From NCBI GenBank assembly GCA_017478025.1, contig JAFVGZ010000025.1:1-64000 (forward strand): DNA of 64,000 nt. Reading direction: 5' to 3'. Source of the stretch: Prevotella sp. (GTDB lineage: Bacteria > Bacteroidota > Bacteroidia > Bacteroidales > Bacteroidaceae). The notes under the pieces were generated by a model, which had not been told where the DNA came from, did not search any database, and worked only from the letters and a program-made list of their open reading frames with translations. The translations under genes were made by a program, and so were the position numbers. Within the stretch, counting starts at the first letter, position 1. Every line of letters begins with the position of its first letter. Positions 27,241-35,228 of the stretch are shown here, one piece after another.

Positions 27241-27807
27241 TTACTCTGATGCCATGAGTTTGTTGAACATCATGCCCTCGCGCAGCGCCGCAGCCTCATC
27301 TCCGTAACCCAGCATTTCGAGGATTGCGTAGGAGTAGGGTAGGGTGGCAGCGGGGCCGCAACCGGTGATGGTGTTGCCGTCGATGGTGTATATCTCGGCT
27401 GTGTATTCGGCTCCCGTCATCTGGTCCTCAAAGCCGGGGTAGCACGTAGCGCGCTTGCCCTCCAACAGGCCGAGTGAGCCCAGCACGAGCGGAGCAGCAC
27501 AGATGGCGCCGTATTTCTTGCCCGCAGCATCTTGGTTCAGCAACGCCTCGCGCAATGGCTGGCAATCATTGAGATTGGTTGCACCTGGCAGACCGCCTGG
27601 CAGCAGCAACATATCGGCATCGCTGAGGTCTGCATCACCGATTGTTGTGTCGCAAACGATGGTGACACCGTGAGACATAGTCACCTCTGGAGTGGGCAGA
27701 ATGCTGACTGTTTGGATGTCTATTCCTGCGCGACGAAGCACATCTACAACGGTAAGAGCCTCGATTTCCTCGGTGCCCGGAGCTATGAATTCATATACCT
27801 TTGCCAT
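27241..27807 (-). CDS. DJ-1/PfpI family protein
   Basis: About 188 residues from the ATG at 27807 (MAKVYEFIAPGTEEIEAL). The DJ-1 fold is clear: the conserved Glu in APGTEEIEAL and the nucleophile elbow Cys in GAICAAPLVLGSLGLL. Bacteroidota members are annotated as ThiJ/YajL-like glyoxalase III, deglycase or chaperone, but the physiological activity of this family is disputed, so no reaction is assigned. It is divergent from nadK with overlapping promoter regions. A 22-bp array lies 85 nt past its stop. Confidence 0.9.
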   Translation of the reverse strand: MAKVYEFIAPGTEEIEALTVVDVLRRAGIDIQTVSILPTPEVTMSHGVTIVCDTTIGDADLSDADMLLLPGGLPGATNLNDCQPLREALLNQDAAGKKYGAICAAPLVLGSLGLLEGKRATCYPGFEDQMTGAEYTAEIYTIDGNTITGCGPAATLPYSYAILEMLGYGDEAAALREGMMFNKLMASE

Positions 27808-27823
27808 GATTTTTTTGGTTTTA

Positions 27824-27855
27824 TTTGTCAGTTTAATAGAAATAATGTAAATTTG
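27824..27855 (+). promoter_or_regulatory. nadK promoter
   Basis: TTTG (27824-27827), a 20-bp spacer and TAAATTTG (27848-27855) give a predicted start near 27860. Confidence 0.75.
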
Positions 27856-27861
27856 CACTTG

Positions 27862-27892
27862 CAAAAGTACGATTTTTCCACGAATTAACAAA
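27862..27892 (-). promoter_or_regulatory. DJ-1 gene promoter
   Basis: TTTG (27892-27889), a 19-bp spacer and TACTTTTG (27869-27862) on the minus strand. It lies back to back with the nadK promoter, so the two 5' leaders overlap as antisense over about 25-30 nt at most. Confidence 0.8.
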
Positions 27893-27911
27893 CTTTTTCG
27901 ACACCTTTTTT

Positions 27912-28814
27912 ATGAACAAAAATAAAATACGCTTTGCAATTTTCGGCAACGAATATCAGGCGAAGAAGTCGCAGGCCGTCAACAAACTGGTAGCCATCCT
28001 GCAGCAACACGAGGCTGAGATATACATTGACCGTCCGTTTTATGAGTTTGTTACAGCGGGTCAGCACCTTGACATAAGTGTGGACGGGGTGTTTGAGGGT
28101 GACGACTTCAGCGCCGACTATGCCATCTCTATGGGCGGCGACGGTACGTTGCTTGAGACAGCGTCGAGAGTGGGAGAGAAGGGAATACCCATTATCGGCG
28201 TGAACATAGGGCGGCTGGGATTCCTGGCAGATGTCAATCCGTCGGAGATAGAGACGGCTATCAATGATGTGTATAATCAGAACTATGATGTGCATCGCCA
28301 TACCGTCATAGCCATAAGCACAAGTGGAACGGAGAGCACTACGTCAGACGATGCCTTTGATGAGCCGTTTGCGCTCAACGATATAGCCGTACTGAAGCGT
28401 GACCACGCCTCGATGATTTCTATACGTGCAAGCATCAACGGCGAGTATCTGATGACCTATCAGGCCGACGGCCTCATAGTAACAACGCCGACAGGCTCCA
28501 CCGCCTATAGCCTCTCAAACGGAGGACCGATTATAGCACCGGCAACAGGCACGCTATGCCTCACGCCGGTAGCGCCGCACAGCCTTAACGTGAGGCCTAT
28601 CGTGGTGCCAGACAGTTCGGTTATCACCCTCAAGGTGGAGAGCCGGAGCCACTCTTTCCTTGCTGCCGTCGATGGACGTTCCACCAGTCTCGGAGACGGA
28701 ACGGTGGTGACGATACGCAAAGCTCCCTATGAGGCGCTGATAATACGGTTCTCAGGAAGGAAATACTTCTCCGTGCTGCGCGAGAAAATGGCGTGGGGCA
28801 TTGACCAAAGATAG
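27912..28814 (+). CDS. nadK: NAD kinase
   Basis: The 300-residue protein is a full-length ATP-NAD kinase that makes NADP+. Motifs seen are the catalytic GGDGT (SMGGDGTLLETASR), NIGRLGFLADV, and the substrate-binding ADGLIVTTPTGSTAYSLS (split by position about 172-190) with GGPI. It has its own promoter divergent from the DJ-1 gene. Its TAG stop shares a base with the GTG start of the downstream ABC transporter (TAGTG), suggesting coupling. Confidence 0.95.
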   Translation: MNKNKIRFAIFGNEYQAKKSQAVNKLVAILQQHEAEIYIDRPFYEFVTAGQHLDISVDGVFEGDDFSADYAISMGGDGTLLETASRVGEKGIPIIGVNIGRLGFLADVNPSEIETAINDVYNQNYDVHRHTVIAISTSGTESTTSDDAFDEPFALNDIAVLKRDHASMISIRASINGEYLMTYQADGLIVTTPTGSTAYSLSNGGPIIAPATGTLCLTPVAPHSLNVRPIVVPDSSVITLKVESRSHSFLAAVDGRSTSLGDGTVVTIRKAPYEALIIRFSGRKYFSVLREKMAWGIDQR

Positions 28815-30514
28815 TGAAAATCAAAAGCTTACATACTAACATCTCCATCCGGAGCATACTGCGATGGCTATGGCGCTCATCTGCTGACAATCGTCTGCAG
28901 GCTGTCCTCAATACTGTTATAGGACTGCTGGAAACGGTTGTGAGCCTTGCCTCTGTGTGGGCTATGAAGAATGCCATAGACATAGCATCGCAACAGGTGG
29001 GGCTGCAGGAGCAGCCTGTCGGTGGCATTCCACAGTCATTACGCAACGATTTGCTATGGGCTATTGCTATCATGGCGGGCCTGATACTGAGCACGTTCGC
29101 CCTGCGTGTGGCATCGGTGTGGGTAAGGAATATCCTGGGCATAAAGGCTCAGAACCGTATGCAGCAGCGCATGCTGAGCCGCATCTTGCACTCGCAGTAT
29201 CAGGGACGCGATGCGCTGCATAGCGGTGATGTGCTAAACAGACTGGAACAGGACGTGGCAACGGTCGTGAATTTTGTGGCAGAGACGCTGCCCGACATGC
29301 TTTCTGTGTTCACGTTGTTTCTCGGCGCCTTCTGTTATCTGTTCATGCTCGATTACCGATTGGCATTGGCCATCGTGGTTCTGTTCCCGCTGTTCCTGTT
29401 GCTCAGCAGGCTTTACGTGGGAAGGATGAGACAGCTGAACCGCGATGTGCGCGAGTCTGACAGCATGGTGCAGAGCATCTTGCAGGATTCTGTGCAGAAC
29501 CGCGTGCTCGTAAAGGCGCTGGAGAGTGAGGACTCGCTTGTTGACAGGCTGGACGATGAGCATCGCATACTGAGGAAAAAAGTGGTGAAGAAGACGTACT
29601 TCTCGGTCTTTTCCAACGTGGTGGTAAGCATGGGCTTCGCCAGCGGGTATCTTGTGGCATTCGGGTGGAGCGCATTCCGACTTGCTGCGGGAACTCTGAC
29701 CTATGGCGGTATGACAGCTTTCTTGCAACTTGTGAACAGGATTCAGGGCCCGGCACGCAATCTGGCACGCATGGTGCCCAAGTTCGTTTCGGTCTTTACG
29801 GCGGCAGAGAGACTGATGATGTTTGAGGATATTCCGATGGAAGAAGAGAAAGCGCCGCAGTTGCTTGAAGGCCGTTGCGGTGTGGAGTTCAGGGATGTGT
29901 CCTTTGCTTATGCTGACGAGCCGGACAAGGTGATATTCAGTCACTTCTCGTTTAACTTCCGTCCGGGCACCTGTACGGCTATCATGGGTCGCACCGGAGC
30001 AGGCAAGACTACTCTGATACGCATGATATTGGCACTACTCAGTCCTGTCAGCGGCAACGTATATATATATAATAAGGTGGAGCGAAAGGAGGCATCGCCC
30101 TCCACGAGATGCAATATCATCTATGTGCCGCAAGGCAACACCCTGCTCTCAGGCACCATTCGCGATAACCTGTTGCTTGGAAACGTGGATGCTACAGAGG
30201 CAGAGATGTATGAGGCGCTGCGCATGGCGTGTGCGGATTTCGTTGATGCATTGCCTGACGGGATTGATACCATAGTGACAGAGAATGGCGGCGGCCTCAG
30301 CGAGGGACAGGCACAGAGACTGTGCATAGCCCGCGCGCTGCTCAGGAAATCGTCCCTGATGATACTTGATGAGGCCACCAGCGCCCTTGATGAAGGTACG
30401 GAGCGCCAGTTGCTGAAGAACCTTTTTGAGAACAGATCACGTACGGTCATCTTCATAACCCATCGCCCGGCTGTGCTGAAATACTGCGATGCCCACGTGG
30501 AGATAGACAGATAG
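28814..30514 (+). CDS. ABC exporter, fused permease-ATPase
   Basis: The 566-residue half-transporter has an N-terminal six-helix ABC exporter domain (about 20-320) and a C-terminal nucleotide-binding domain with Walker A (MGRTGAGKTTLIRM, about 393), Q-loop (YVPQGN), signature LSEGQAQRL, Walker B (LMILDEATSALDEG) and H-loop (ITHRP). It should work as a homodimer in the inner membrane. The substrate is unknown; lipid, peptide or drug export are possible. The start is a GTG overlapping the nadK stop by one base. A hairpin terminator follows at 30565-30601. Confidence 0.9.
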   Translation: MKIKSLHTNISIRSILRWLWRSSADNRLQAVLNTVIGLLETVVSLASVWAMKNAIDIASQQVGLQEQPVGGIPQSLRNDLLWAIAIMAGLILSTFALRVASVWVRNILGIKAQNRMQQRMLSRILHSQYQGRDALHSGDVLNRLEQDVATVVNFVAETLPDMLSVFTLFLGAFCYLFMLDYRLALAIVVLFPLFLLLSRLYVGRMRQLNRDVRESDSMVQSILQDSVQNRVLVKALESEDSLVDRLDDEHRILRKKVVKKTYFSVFSNVVVSMGFASGYLVAFGWSAFRLAAGTLTYGGMTAFLQLVNRIQGPARNLARMVPKFVSVFTAAERLMMFEDIPMEEEKAPQLLEGRCGVEFRDVSFAYADEPDKVIFSHFSFNFRPGTCTAIMGRTGAGKTTLIRMILALLSPVSGNVYIYNKVERKEASPSTRCNIIYVPQGNTLLSGTIRDNLLLGNVDATEAEMYEALRMACADFVDALPDGIDTIVTENGGGLSEGQAQRLCIARALLRKSSLMILDEATSALDEGTERQLLKNLFENRSRTVIFITHRPAVLKYCDAHVEIDR

Positions 30515-30564
30515 CACAGCCCCGGACAATCCGCGACATTCTTACAAAAGAGCATAAAAAAATA

Positions 30565-30601
30565 CGATAGCCTACCTTTCGATTTGAAAAGTAGGCTATC
30601 G
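30565..30601 (-). terminator. bidirectional hairpin between convergent genes
   Basis: CGATAGCCTAC (30565-30575) pairs perfectly with GTAGGCTATCG (30591-30601). On the minus strand it is followed by TATTTTTTT, so it should terminate the coiled-coil lipoprotein transcript, after the 22-bp array. Confidence 0.85.
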
Positions 30602-30607
30602 CCTGTA

Positions 30608-30695
30608 GTTAAGTTACTCACCTCTGTCGGTTAAGTTACTCACATCCGTTAGTTAAGTTACTCACCTCTGTCAGTTAAGTTACTCACCTCCCGAT
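30608..30695. repeat. four-copy 22-bp GTTAAGTTACTCAC array
   Basis: GTTAAGTTACTCAC begins at exactly 30608, 30630, 30652 and 30674, each followed by an 8-nt linker near CTCTGTCG. It lies between the lipoprotein stop (30710) and its terminator, so it should be part of the mRNA 3' end. Confidence 0.93.
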
Positions 30696-30709
30696 AGTGG
30701 GGGTTGTCT

Positions 30710-31561
30710 TTATTTTACGAGTACTACAAGGTATTTGCTTGCACTCCAGAACTGCTGTGGGTTGGTGATGCGGAGCACGTACTGGTTCTGAGCATCTGGC
30801 TGCAGGGTGTATGAGCCTGCGGGATGTGATGTGAGCAGTTCGGCACGCTTGGAGTAGAGCTTGATCTCCTTGTCAACGCGGATGTCAATCTTTGTGAAGT
30901 AGTTCTTGTTGAAGTTTGCACGCAGTACCTTGCCTTTCTGATAGATGTTCTGCTCCTGCAGTTCCTTCTTGGTGCCGAAGACATACCATGCGCTGTGGAT
31001 CTGTGTATCCTGCTCCTTGATGGTCTCTGCCTTCTGTGCGGTCTCCTGCTTCAACTCGCTGACGTTGGTGTTCAGTTCGCTTACGGTCTTGTCCAACTGG
31101 GCGATGTGGATATCCTTCTGCTCCAGTTCGGCGCGCAGCGATGCAAGTTCTGAGTTCTTGGCCTCAAGCTCCTTGGTGAAGTTCTCTATGGTGCGGCGCA
31201 GCTCCTCAGAGCGTGTGCTACCCTCTCTGACCTGCTGCTGCAGACGTGCGATGAGTTCGCGGTTCTTTTCCATGCGCTGCTGAATGGTGCGCATGCTTTG
31301 GCGTATCTGCTCTGACTTGTTGGTAGATTCGCCGTCTTTCACAATGGTGACATTCTTCTCAGCTGCCTCTATCAAGCGGAATCCTTCCTGGATTTCGTTG
31401 AAGGTAGCCATTACATCATTCAGTTCGTTGTCCTTCTGGTCGATAATACGCTGAAGAGAGTCTATTCTTAACGCCTCAGCACTTACTTCTTCATTCTGTT
31501 TCTTGTCGCTACAACTTACTGCAAATACTGCTGCAAGTGCGAAAATGATAATTTTTTTCAT
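30710..31561 (-). CDS. coiled-coil lipoprotein, function unknown
   Basis: The 283-residue protein has a lipoprotein signal with lipobox AVSC (residues 1-17), then a long coiled coil from about 30 to 195 (heptads in QRMEKNRELIARLQQQV and ELASLRAELEQKDIHIAQL) and a beta-rich C-terminal domain (AWYVFGTKKELQEQN to LVVLVK). Similar lipoproteins are widespread in Bacteroidota without known function. An envelope structural or scaffold role is a guess from the coiled coil only. It follows the M23 gene by 97 nt and has a 22-bp array and terminator at its 3' end. Confidence 0.8.
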   Translation of the reverse strand: MKKIIIFALAAVFAVSCSDKKQNEEVSAEALRIDSLQRIIDQKDNELNDVMATFNEIQEGFRLIEAAEKNVTIVKDGESTNKSEQIRQSMRTIQQRMEKNRELIARLQQQVREGSTRSEELRRTIENFTKELEAKNSELASLRAELEQKDIHIAQLDKTVSELNTNVSELKQETAQKAETIKEQDTQIHSAWYVFGTKKELQEQNIYQKGKVLRANFNKNYFTKIDIRVDKEIKLYSKRAELLTSHPAGSYTLQPDAQNQYVLRITNPQQFWSASKYLVVLVK

Positions 31562-31658
31562 ATTGTTTGACTGTTTAAGTTTTTTAAGTATATGAGTTTT
31601 TAGTATTTTAAGTTATTCGTTGCTTGGGATGTATGGCGTCCTTGCTGGCATCATGGCG

Positions 31659-32813
31659 TTACTTTAACCGGCTCACGCCACCATTCTTTCTGAACTGCAG
31701 CGTGCCTTTTTGCAGGGTGTTCTTGACGTGGTCGAACACATAGGACGAGTCAAAGGCCTTTCCGTTTATGCGCGTTTCAAAGTGCACATGTTCGGTTGTC
31801 GCCCTGCCTGTGCGCCCTACGATGCCTATCACCTGTCCCGCTTTGACCATCTCGCCTACTGTCACGAGGTTCTTTGAGTTGTGGCTATAGCGTGTCTCCA
31901 AGCCGTTGCGGTGGCGGATGGTGATGCACTTACCATAACCGGAGAAGACTCCTGACTGTATTACCTTACCGTCAAAGGCCGCATAGATCTTTGTCCCGGG
32001 GCCGTTTTTGATGTCTGTACCCGAATGATGTCGCCTGCCACCAAAGCCGCTTATGACGTGTGCATTGTCCAGCGGATAGTGCCAGGCATTAGCATCAGAG
32101 CCGATGAGATCGAGGTTCAGACGGTAGAACTGCTTGCCTTGGAACGGGTCGTTGGTGCTGAGACTCATCGTCTGAGCCTTTTCTTCACGCTGCCTGATTT
32201 GCTCGGGAGTCAGTCGGGTACTTACGTTGACCTTGTTGCCAACCTTCTTTATCACTATAATCTGTTTGTGCAGATTGTGTGAATGGATATCGAGGATAGT
32301 GGCGGGGTTCAACCTATTGCCATTCACCATGATGGAGAAATTGCAGTAGTATCTGTCGTTTATTCCGCCGACTATGGCTACGGTCTGTCCTGCCTTTACC
32401 GCATCACCCACCTTTACGAGGTTCTGCGCATTGTTGGCATATACCGTTTCAAAGCCATTATGGTGCCTCACAACGACAACATTGCCAAAGCCCTGTATGT
32501 GACGTGACAGTCGTACGGTTCCGGCAAACATGGATTTAACGGCATCGCCCTTTACTGTTTCAATCTCCAGGCTCTGTGAGCCGGATGCCACCACGCGTCC
32601 TACAGGCAGAGGAAATGAATATTCGGCATCTGCAACATCAGTGAAGTCCACCTCGTAAGAGTCAGACTTGTCAAAGAGATTAGGTGTCTCAACATATATA
32701 GAACTGGCTTCTTGTGCTGTAGCGCAGCAGATATTCAATGCAGCAAATAGCAACGTAAGCAAGCAGATATTCCATACATGGTGCACCATTGTGGGTCGTT
32801 TTGATACACTCAT
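31659..32813 (-). CDS. secreted M23 (LytM-type) peptidase, double domain
   Basis: About 384 residues from the ATG at 32813, with a signal sequence (MVHHVWNICLLTLLFAALNI, cleavage near ATAQ). Two LytM/M23 modules are present. The first (about 80-140, GFGNVVVVRHHNGFETVYAN) lacks the zinc His/Asp set and looks degenerate. The second (about 250-350) is complete: HHSGTDI (His and Asp ligands) and HVHFETRING (catalytic/ligand His pair). It should hydrolyse peptidoglycan cross-links. The promoter sits 5 nt before this ATG; an alternative ATG at 32789 would give a 24-nt leader and keeps the signal peptide. Confidence 0.9.
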   Translation of the reverse strand: MSVSKRPTMVHHVWNICLLTLLFAALNICCATAQEASSIYVETPNLFDKSDSYEVDFTDVADAEYSFPLPVGRVVASGSQSLEIETVKGDAVKSMFAGTVRLSRHIQGFGNVVVVRHHNGFETVYANNAQNLVKVGDAVKAGQTVAIVGGINDRYYCNFSIMVNGNRLNPATILDIHSHNLHKQIIVIKKVGNKVNVSTRLTPEQIRQREEKAQTMSLSTNDPFQGKQFYRLNLDLIGSDANAWHYPLDNAHVISGFGGRRHHSGTDIKNGPGTKIYAAFDGKVIQSGVFSGYGKCITIRHRNGLETRYSHNSKNLVTVGEMVKAGQVIGIVGRTGRATTEHVHFETRINGKAFDSSYVFDHVKNTLQKGTLQFRKNGGVSRLK

Positions 32814-32818
32814 CGCGG

Positions 32819-32849
32819 CAAAGGTACTACTAAGTTTTGAGATACACAA
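32819..32849 (-). promoter_or_regulatory. M23 gene promoter, extended type as hflX
   Basis: TTG (32849-32847), a 20-bp spacer with TATCTCAAAACTTA, and TACCTTTG (32826-32819). Sequence and the spacing to the ATG (5 nt) match the hflX promoter. Confidence 0.8.
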
Positions 32850-32946
32850 GAAAATCAGCCGTTTTTTTCTTGTGAGCATGAAAAGGAACCGCGGTGCGAA
32901 GGATGAATGCAAAGCCTGCGACGAGATAGGATGGTAATGGTTTTTA

Positions 32947-33696
32947 TTACTCAAAATAGAAACTTAGGACGAACATTTTGGAGCGAGAAGATCTGGCACA
33001 GGCAACATAAGGCATCTGCTCCATATTGTTCAAGTCGTTGGCGTGGTCGGTGTTGAGAGAATTGGTCAACCCCATCATGAATTTCAGTTCGGGACGTAAT
33101 TTGAAGTACGGTAAGTAAAAATCACAGCCTATACCGACTTCAAAGAATATGTCATACTTCTTCATCTGCACATAGTCGGAGGACTTTGTGGAAAGATTAA
33201 TCATGGGAGCAAGTCCCGCCATGACATAAGGCCGATGGTTGTTGAAACGCTTGGAGGCGAAAATCAAGTCAAGGTCAGCTCCTACGTAAACGGTCTTCAT
33301 TGACTGTTTCTCTATTGCAGGAGTGCCTGTTTCCTCTGTCTTCAAATAGTTGTAGAACTTCAGGTCCCGGGTTCCGAAGTACATCTGAGGCGCCAAACGG
33401 AACTGGAAATGCTCGCTCATGCGGAACTCTGCCAGCACGCCGACATTGAATCCCGGGTTCCAGTTGCTTTGATCTACCGCCACGTTACTTTCAATCTCTG
33501 TGCCGTCCTTCAGCGTCAGAGTCTGCGGGCCGATGTTCTCAAACTTTGTATCCTGAATGTTTGCGCCCACAACAATACCGAAATGTATAGGTCTGAGGTC
33601 GGTATAGGGACGATTCTGCACGGTACGCGTCTGTGACTGCGCACCTTGATGGAACAAAGCGATGAGAAATAATAATATGTATGCAATACGTTTCAA
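32947..33696 (-). CDS. porT: outer-membrane beta-barrel protein PorT
   Basis: The 249-residue protein has a Sec signal (cleavage near QGAQSQ) and alternating beta strands ending in MFVLSFYFE, typical of an outer-membrane barrel. The segments NRPYTDLRPIHFGIVVGAN and FQFRLAPQMYFGTRDLKF match PorT/SprT, an outer-membrane component required for type IX secretion in Porphyromonas gingivalis. The core T9SS genes porP-porN lie only 1.5 kb to the right on the same strand, which supports the call. Other small PorT-like barrels exist, including the protein at 34347, so PorT proper is probable rather than certain. Confidence 0.82.
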   Translation of the reverse strand: MKRIAYILLFLIALFHQGAQSQTRTVQNRPYTDLRPIHFGIVVGANIQDTKFENIGPQTLTLKDGTEIESNVAVDQSNWNPGFNVGVLAEFRMSEHFQFRLAPQMYFGTRDLKFYNYLKTEETGTPAIEKQSMKTVYVGADLDLIFASKRFNNHRPYVMAGLAPMINLSTKSSDYVQMKKYDIFFEVGIGCDFYLPYFKLRPELKFMMGLTNSLNTDHANDLNNMEQMPYVACARSSRSKMFVLSFYFE

Positions 33697-33826
33697 ATCT
33701 TTAACCTAACGGAACACGTTGCTGAAAATTGCATGCATTTACCTAAAATAATGCAAAAAAGGGATATTTTTTTTAGTATTTTGAAAAAACCTCTACTGAA
33801 AATTAGGTATATTAAATAATTATTTA

Positions 33827-33834
33827 TACCTTTG
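33827..33834 (+). promoter_or_regulatory. -7 element upstream of ferredoxin
   Basis: TACCTTTG on the plus strand with an AT-rich upstream region but no clear TTTG at -33. The predicted start near 33839 leaves a leader of about 120 nt containing an 11-codon open frame (ATG 33839). Confidence 0.6.
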
Positions 33835-33962
33835 CACCATGAAAAATGGGCTCTGTGTACCTAAAATATATTAGAGCCTATGAAGATAAAGAATAGAAAA
33901 GTAGAGAGAGTAATCTTTCGAATACATACAAAAACATTATAAACTTAAAAACATTTTGAACT

Positions 33963-34127
33963 ATGGCTTACGTAATTAGCAATGATTGCATCGCATGTGG
34001 AACATGTATTGATGAGTGCCCATCAGAGGCTATCTCTGCAGGTGATATCTATTCAATCAACCCTGATCTCTGCACAGAGTGCGGCACATGCGCTGACGTT
34101 TGTCCTAACGAGGCTATCAGCCTGTAA
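33963..34127 (+). CDS. 2[4Fe-4S] ferredoxin, 54 residues
   Basis: A very short gene beginning MAYVISNDCIACGTCIDEC and ending NEAISL. It has two CxxCxxCxxxCP motifs (Cys 9, 12, 15, 19 and 37, 40, 43, 47), so it is a clostridial-type bacterial ferredoxin that carries low-potential electrons in the cytoplasm. Codon use is strongly biased toward forms seen in the abundant OmpA gene, which suggests high expression. It stands alone between porT and a small barrel gene, with a promoter element at 33827 and a terminator at 34166-34201. Its partners may include pyruvate:ferredoxin oxidoreductase and the NfnAB-like enzyme at 62512 (inferred). Confidence 0.95.
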   Translation: MAYVISNDCIACGTCIDECPSEAISAGDIYSINPDLCTECGTCADVCPNEAISL

Positions 34128-34165
34128 GGTCATCATTCAGTCATTACCTTATTAAGAAAACACAA

Positions 34166-34201
34166 ACAGCCCGCGAAGTTAGTAATAGCTTCGTGGGTTG
34201 T
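34166..34201 (+). terminator. ferredoxin terminator
   Basis: ACAGCCCGCGAAG (34166-34178) pairs with CTTCGTGGGTTGT (34189-34201), with G-T pairs. A short T-rich tract follows. Confidence 0.75.
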
Positions 34202-34261
34202 TCGCATTTGTATTGTTTTCTGTTTTATTTGTTTGCGGTTTGTTGTGGTCGGGAGATGTTT

Positions 34262-34285
34262 TATCTGCGATGGTATCGCATATTC
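34262..34285. repeat. decayed REP-like hairpin
   Basis: TATCTGCGAT-GGT-ATCGCA then TATTCTTGAAC. It is a copy of the 6499 unit with a damaged right arm, in the gap between the ferredoxin and the barrel gene. Confidence 0.75.
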
Positions 34286-34346
34286 TTGAACCTGTTATCG
34301 TTGCATGCTTGCAGTTTAGGGAAGTTCTGTTAATCTCTTTATAAGG

Positions 34347-34964
34347 TCAGAAGTAAACTGCTGCGTCTATCTGCCAGGCGTTATAATGGTTCTTGTATTT
34401 ATCGGTAATAGCCGTTCGCAGGACATCATATACAGTCACTTCTGCTGTTCGTCCGCAGGCGATATTGTAGTTGCCACGCAGCTCGATGTGCTTGAAGAGA
34501 GTGAAACCGAGGCCGACATTGAAACTGAGATATCCTGATCGCCATGACCAATCCTGGCTGGAGACATCGGTGAAGATGGTCTTATCGTCGCTGCGATTGA
34601 ATGTGTATTGCGGTCCGCCAAAGGCAAAGACGTTGAATGATGAGCCAAGACCGACGGAAAAGCGCACATTCAGAGGTATGTTGATTGTCTTATGAGTAGC
34701 GGAAACATCCTCAACGTGAGCCGTTCGCTCGTCGTAAATCACGGAGAGATCAAAGTCTATAGGCAGTATGGGGATAGAGACCTTCATTGTGGGACCAAAG
34801 AAGAATCCCGCCCTGTTGCTCTCGTCAAATGTTGACGAGGCGTTCTTTATACTGAAATCAACGAGGTTCAGACCGCCCCTTATGCCGAATTTTACCTGTG
34901 CTTCAGAGTTGGTCGTAAAGCACAGACAAAGCAGAAAGACTATGATGAACTTACTGCAACGCAT
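34347..34964 (-). CDS. small outer-membrane beta-barrel protein (PorT family)
   Basis: The 205-residue protein has a Sec signal ending at NSEAQ, then VKFGIRGGLNLVDFSIKN, a common start for eight- to ten-stranded Bacteroidota barrels of the outer-membrane beta-barrel/PorT-like clan. Glycine-rich strands alternate to a terminal WQIDAAVYF. It follows the T9SS core cluster (265 bp after porN stop) with a three-copy REP array in between. No specific function can be given; linkage to T9SS may be coincidental. Confidence 0.82.
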   Translation of the reverse strand: MRCSKFIIVFLLCLCFTTNSEAQVKFGIRGGLNLVDFSIKNASSTFDESNRAGFFFGPTMKVSIPILPIDFDLSVIYDERTAHVEDVSATHKTINIPLNVRFSVGLGSSFNVFAFGGPQYTFNRSDDKTIFTDVSSQDWSWRSGYLSFNVGLGFTLFKHIELRGNYNIACGRTAEVTVYDVLRTAITDKYKNHYNAWQIDAAVYF

Positions 34965-35035
34965 GATTGGGGGGAGGATACTGCTTTTCGTTTACCTCTT
35001 TATTTGTTTAATGTTTTCCTTACAGGGCTGCGGCA

Positions 35036-35200
35036 TATCTGCGATGGTATCGCAGATACTCGGACACCCAGACATTTTACAGCTGCTTTTCCTTGTGGTA
35101 TATCTGCGATGGTATCGCAGATACTCGGACACTTAGACATTTTACAGCAGCTTTTCCTTATGGTATATCTGCGATGGTATCGCAGATACTTGGACACTTT
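35036..35200. repeat. three-copy REP array, 65-bp period
   Basis: The hairpin TATCTGCGAT-GGT-ATCGCAGATA begins at 35036, 35101 and 35166, exactly 65 bp apart. The linker (CTYGGACAC, GACATTTTACAGC, GCTTTTCCTT) is repeated too; the third unit's linker is shortened. It lies 3' of porN. Confidence 0.93.
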
Positions 35201-35228
35201 ACAGTCCTTTTTACCTTCTTGACTTGTT

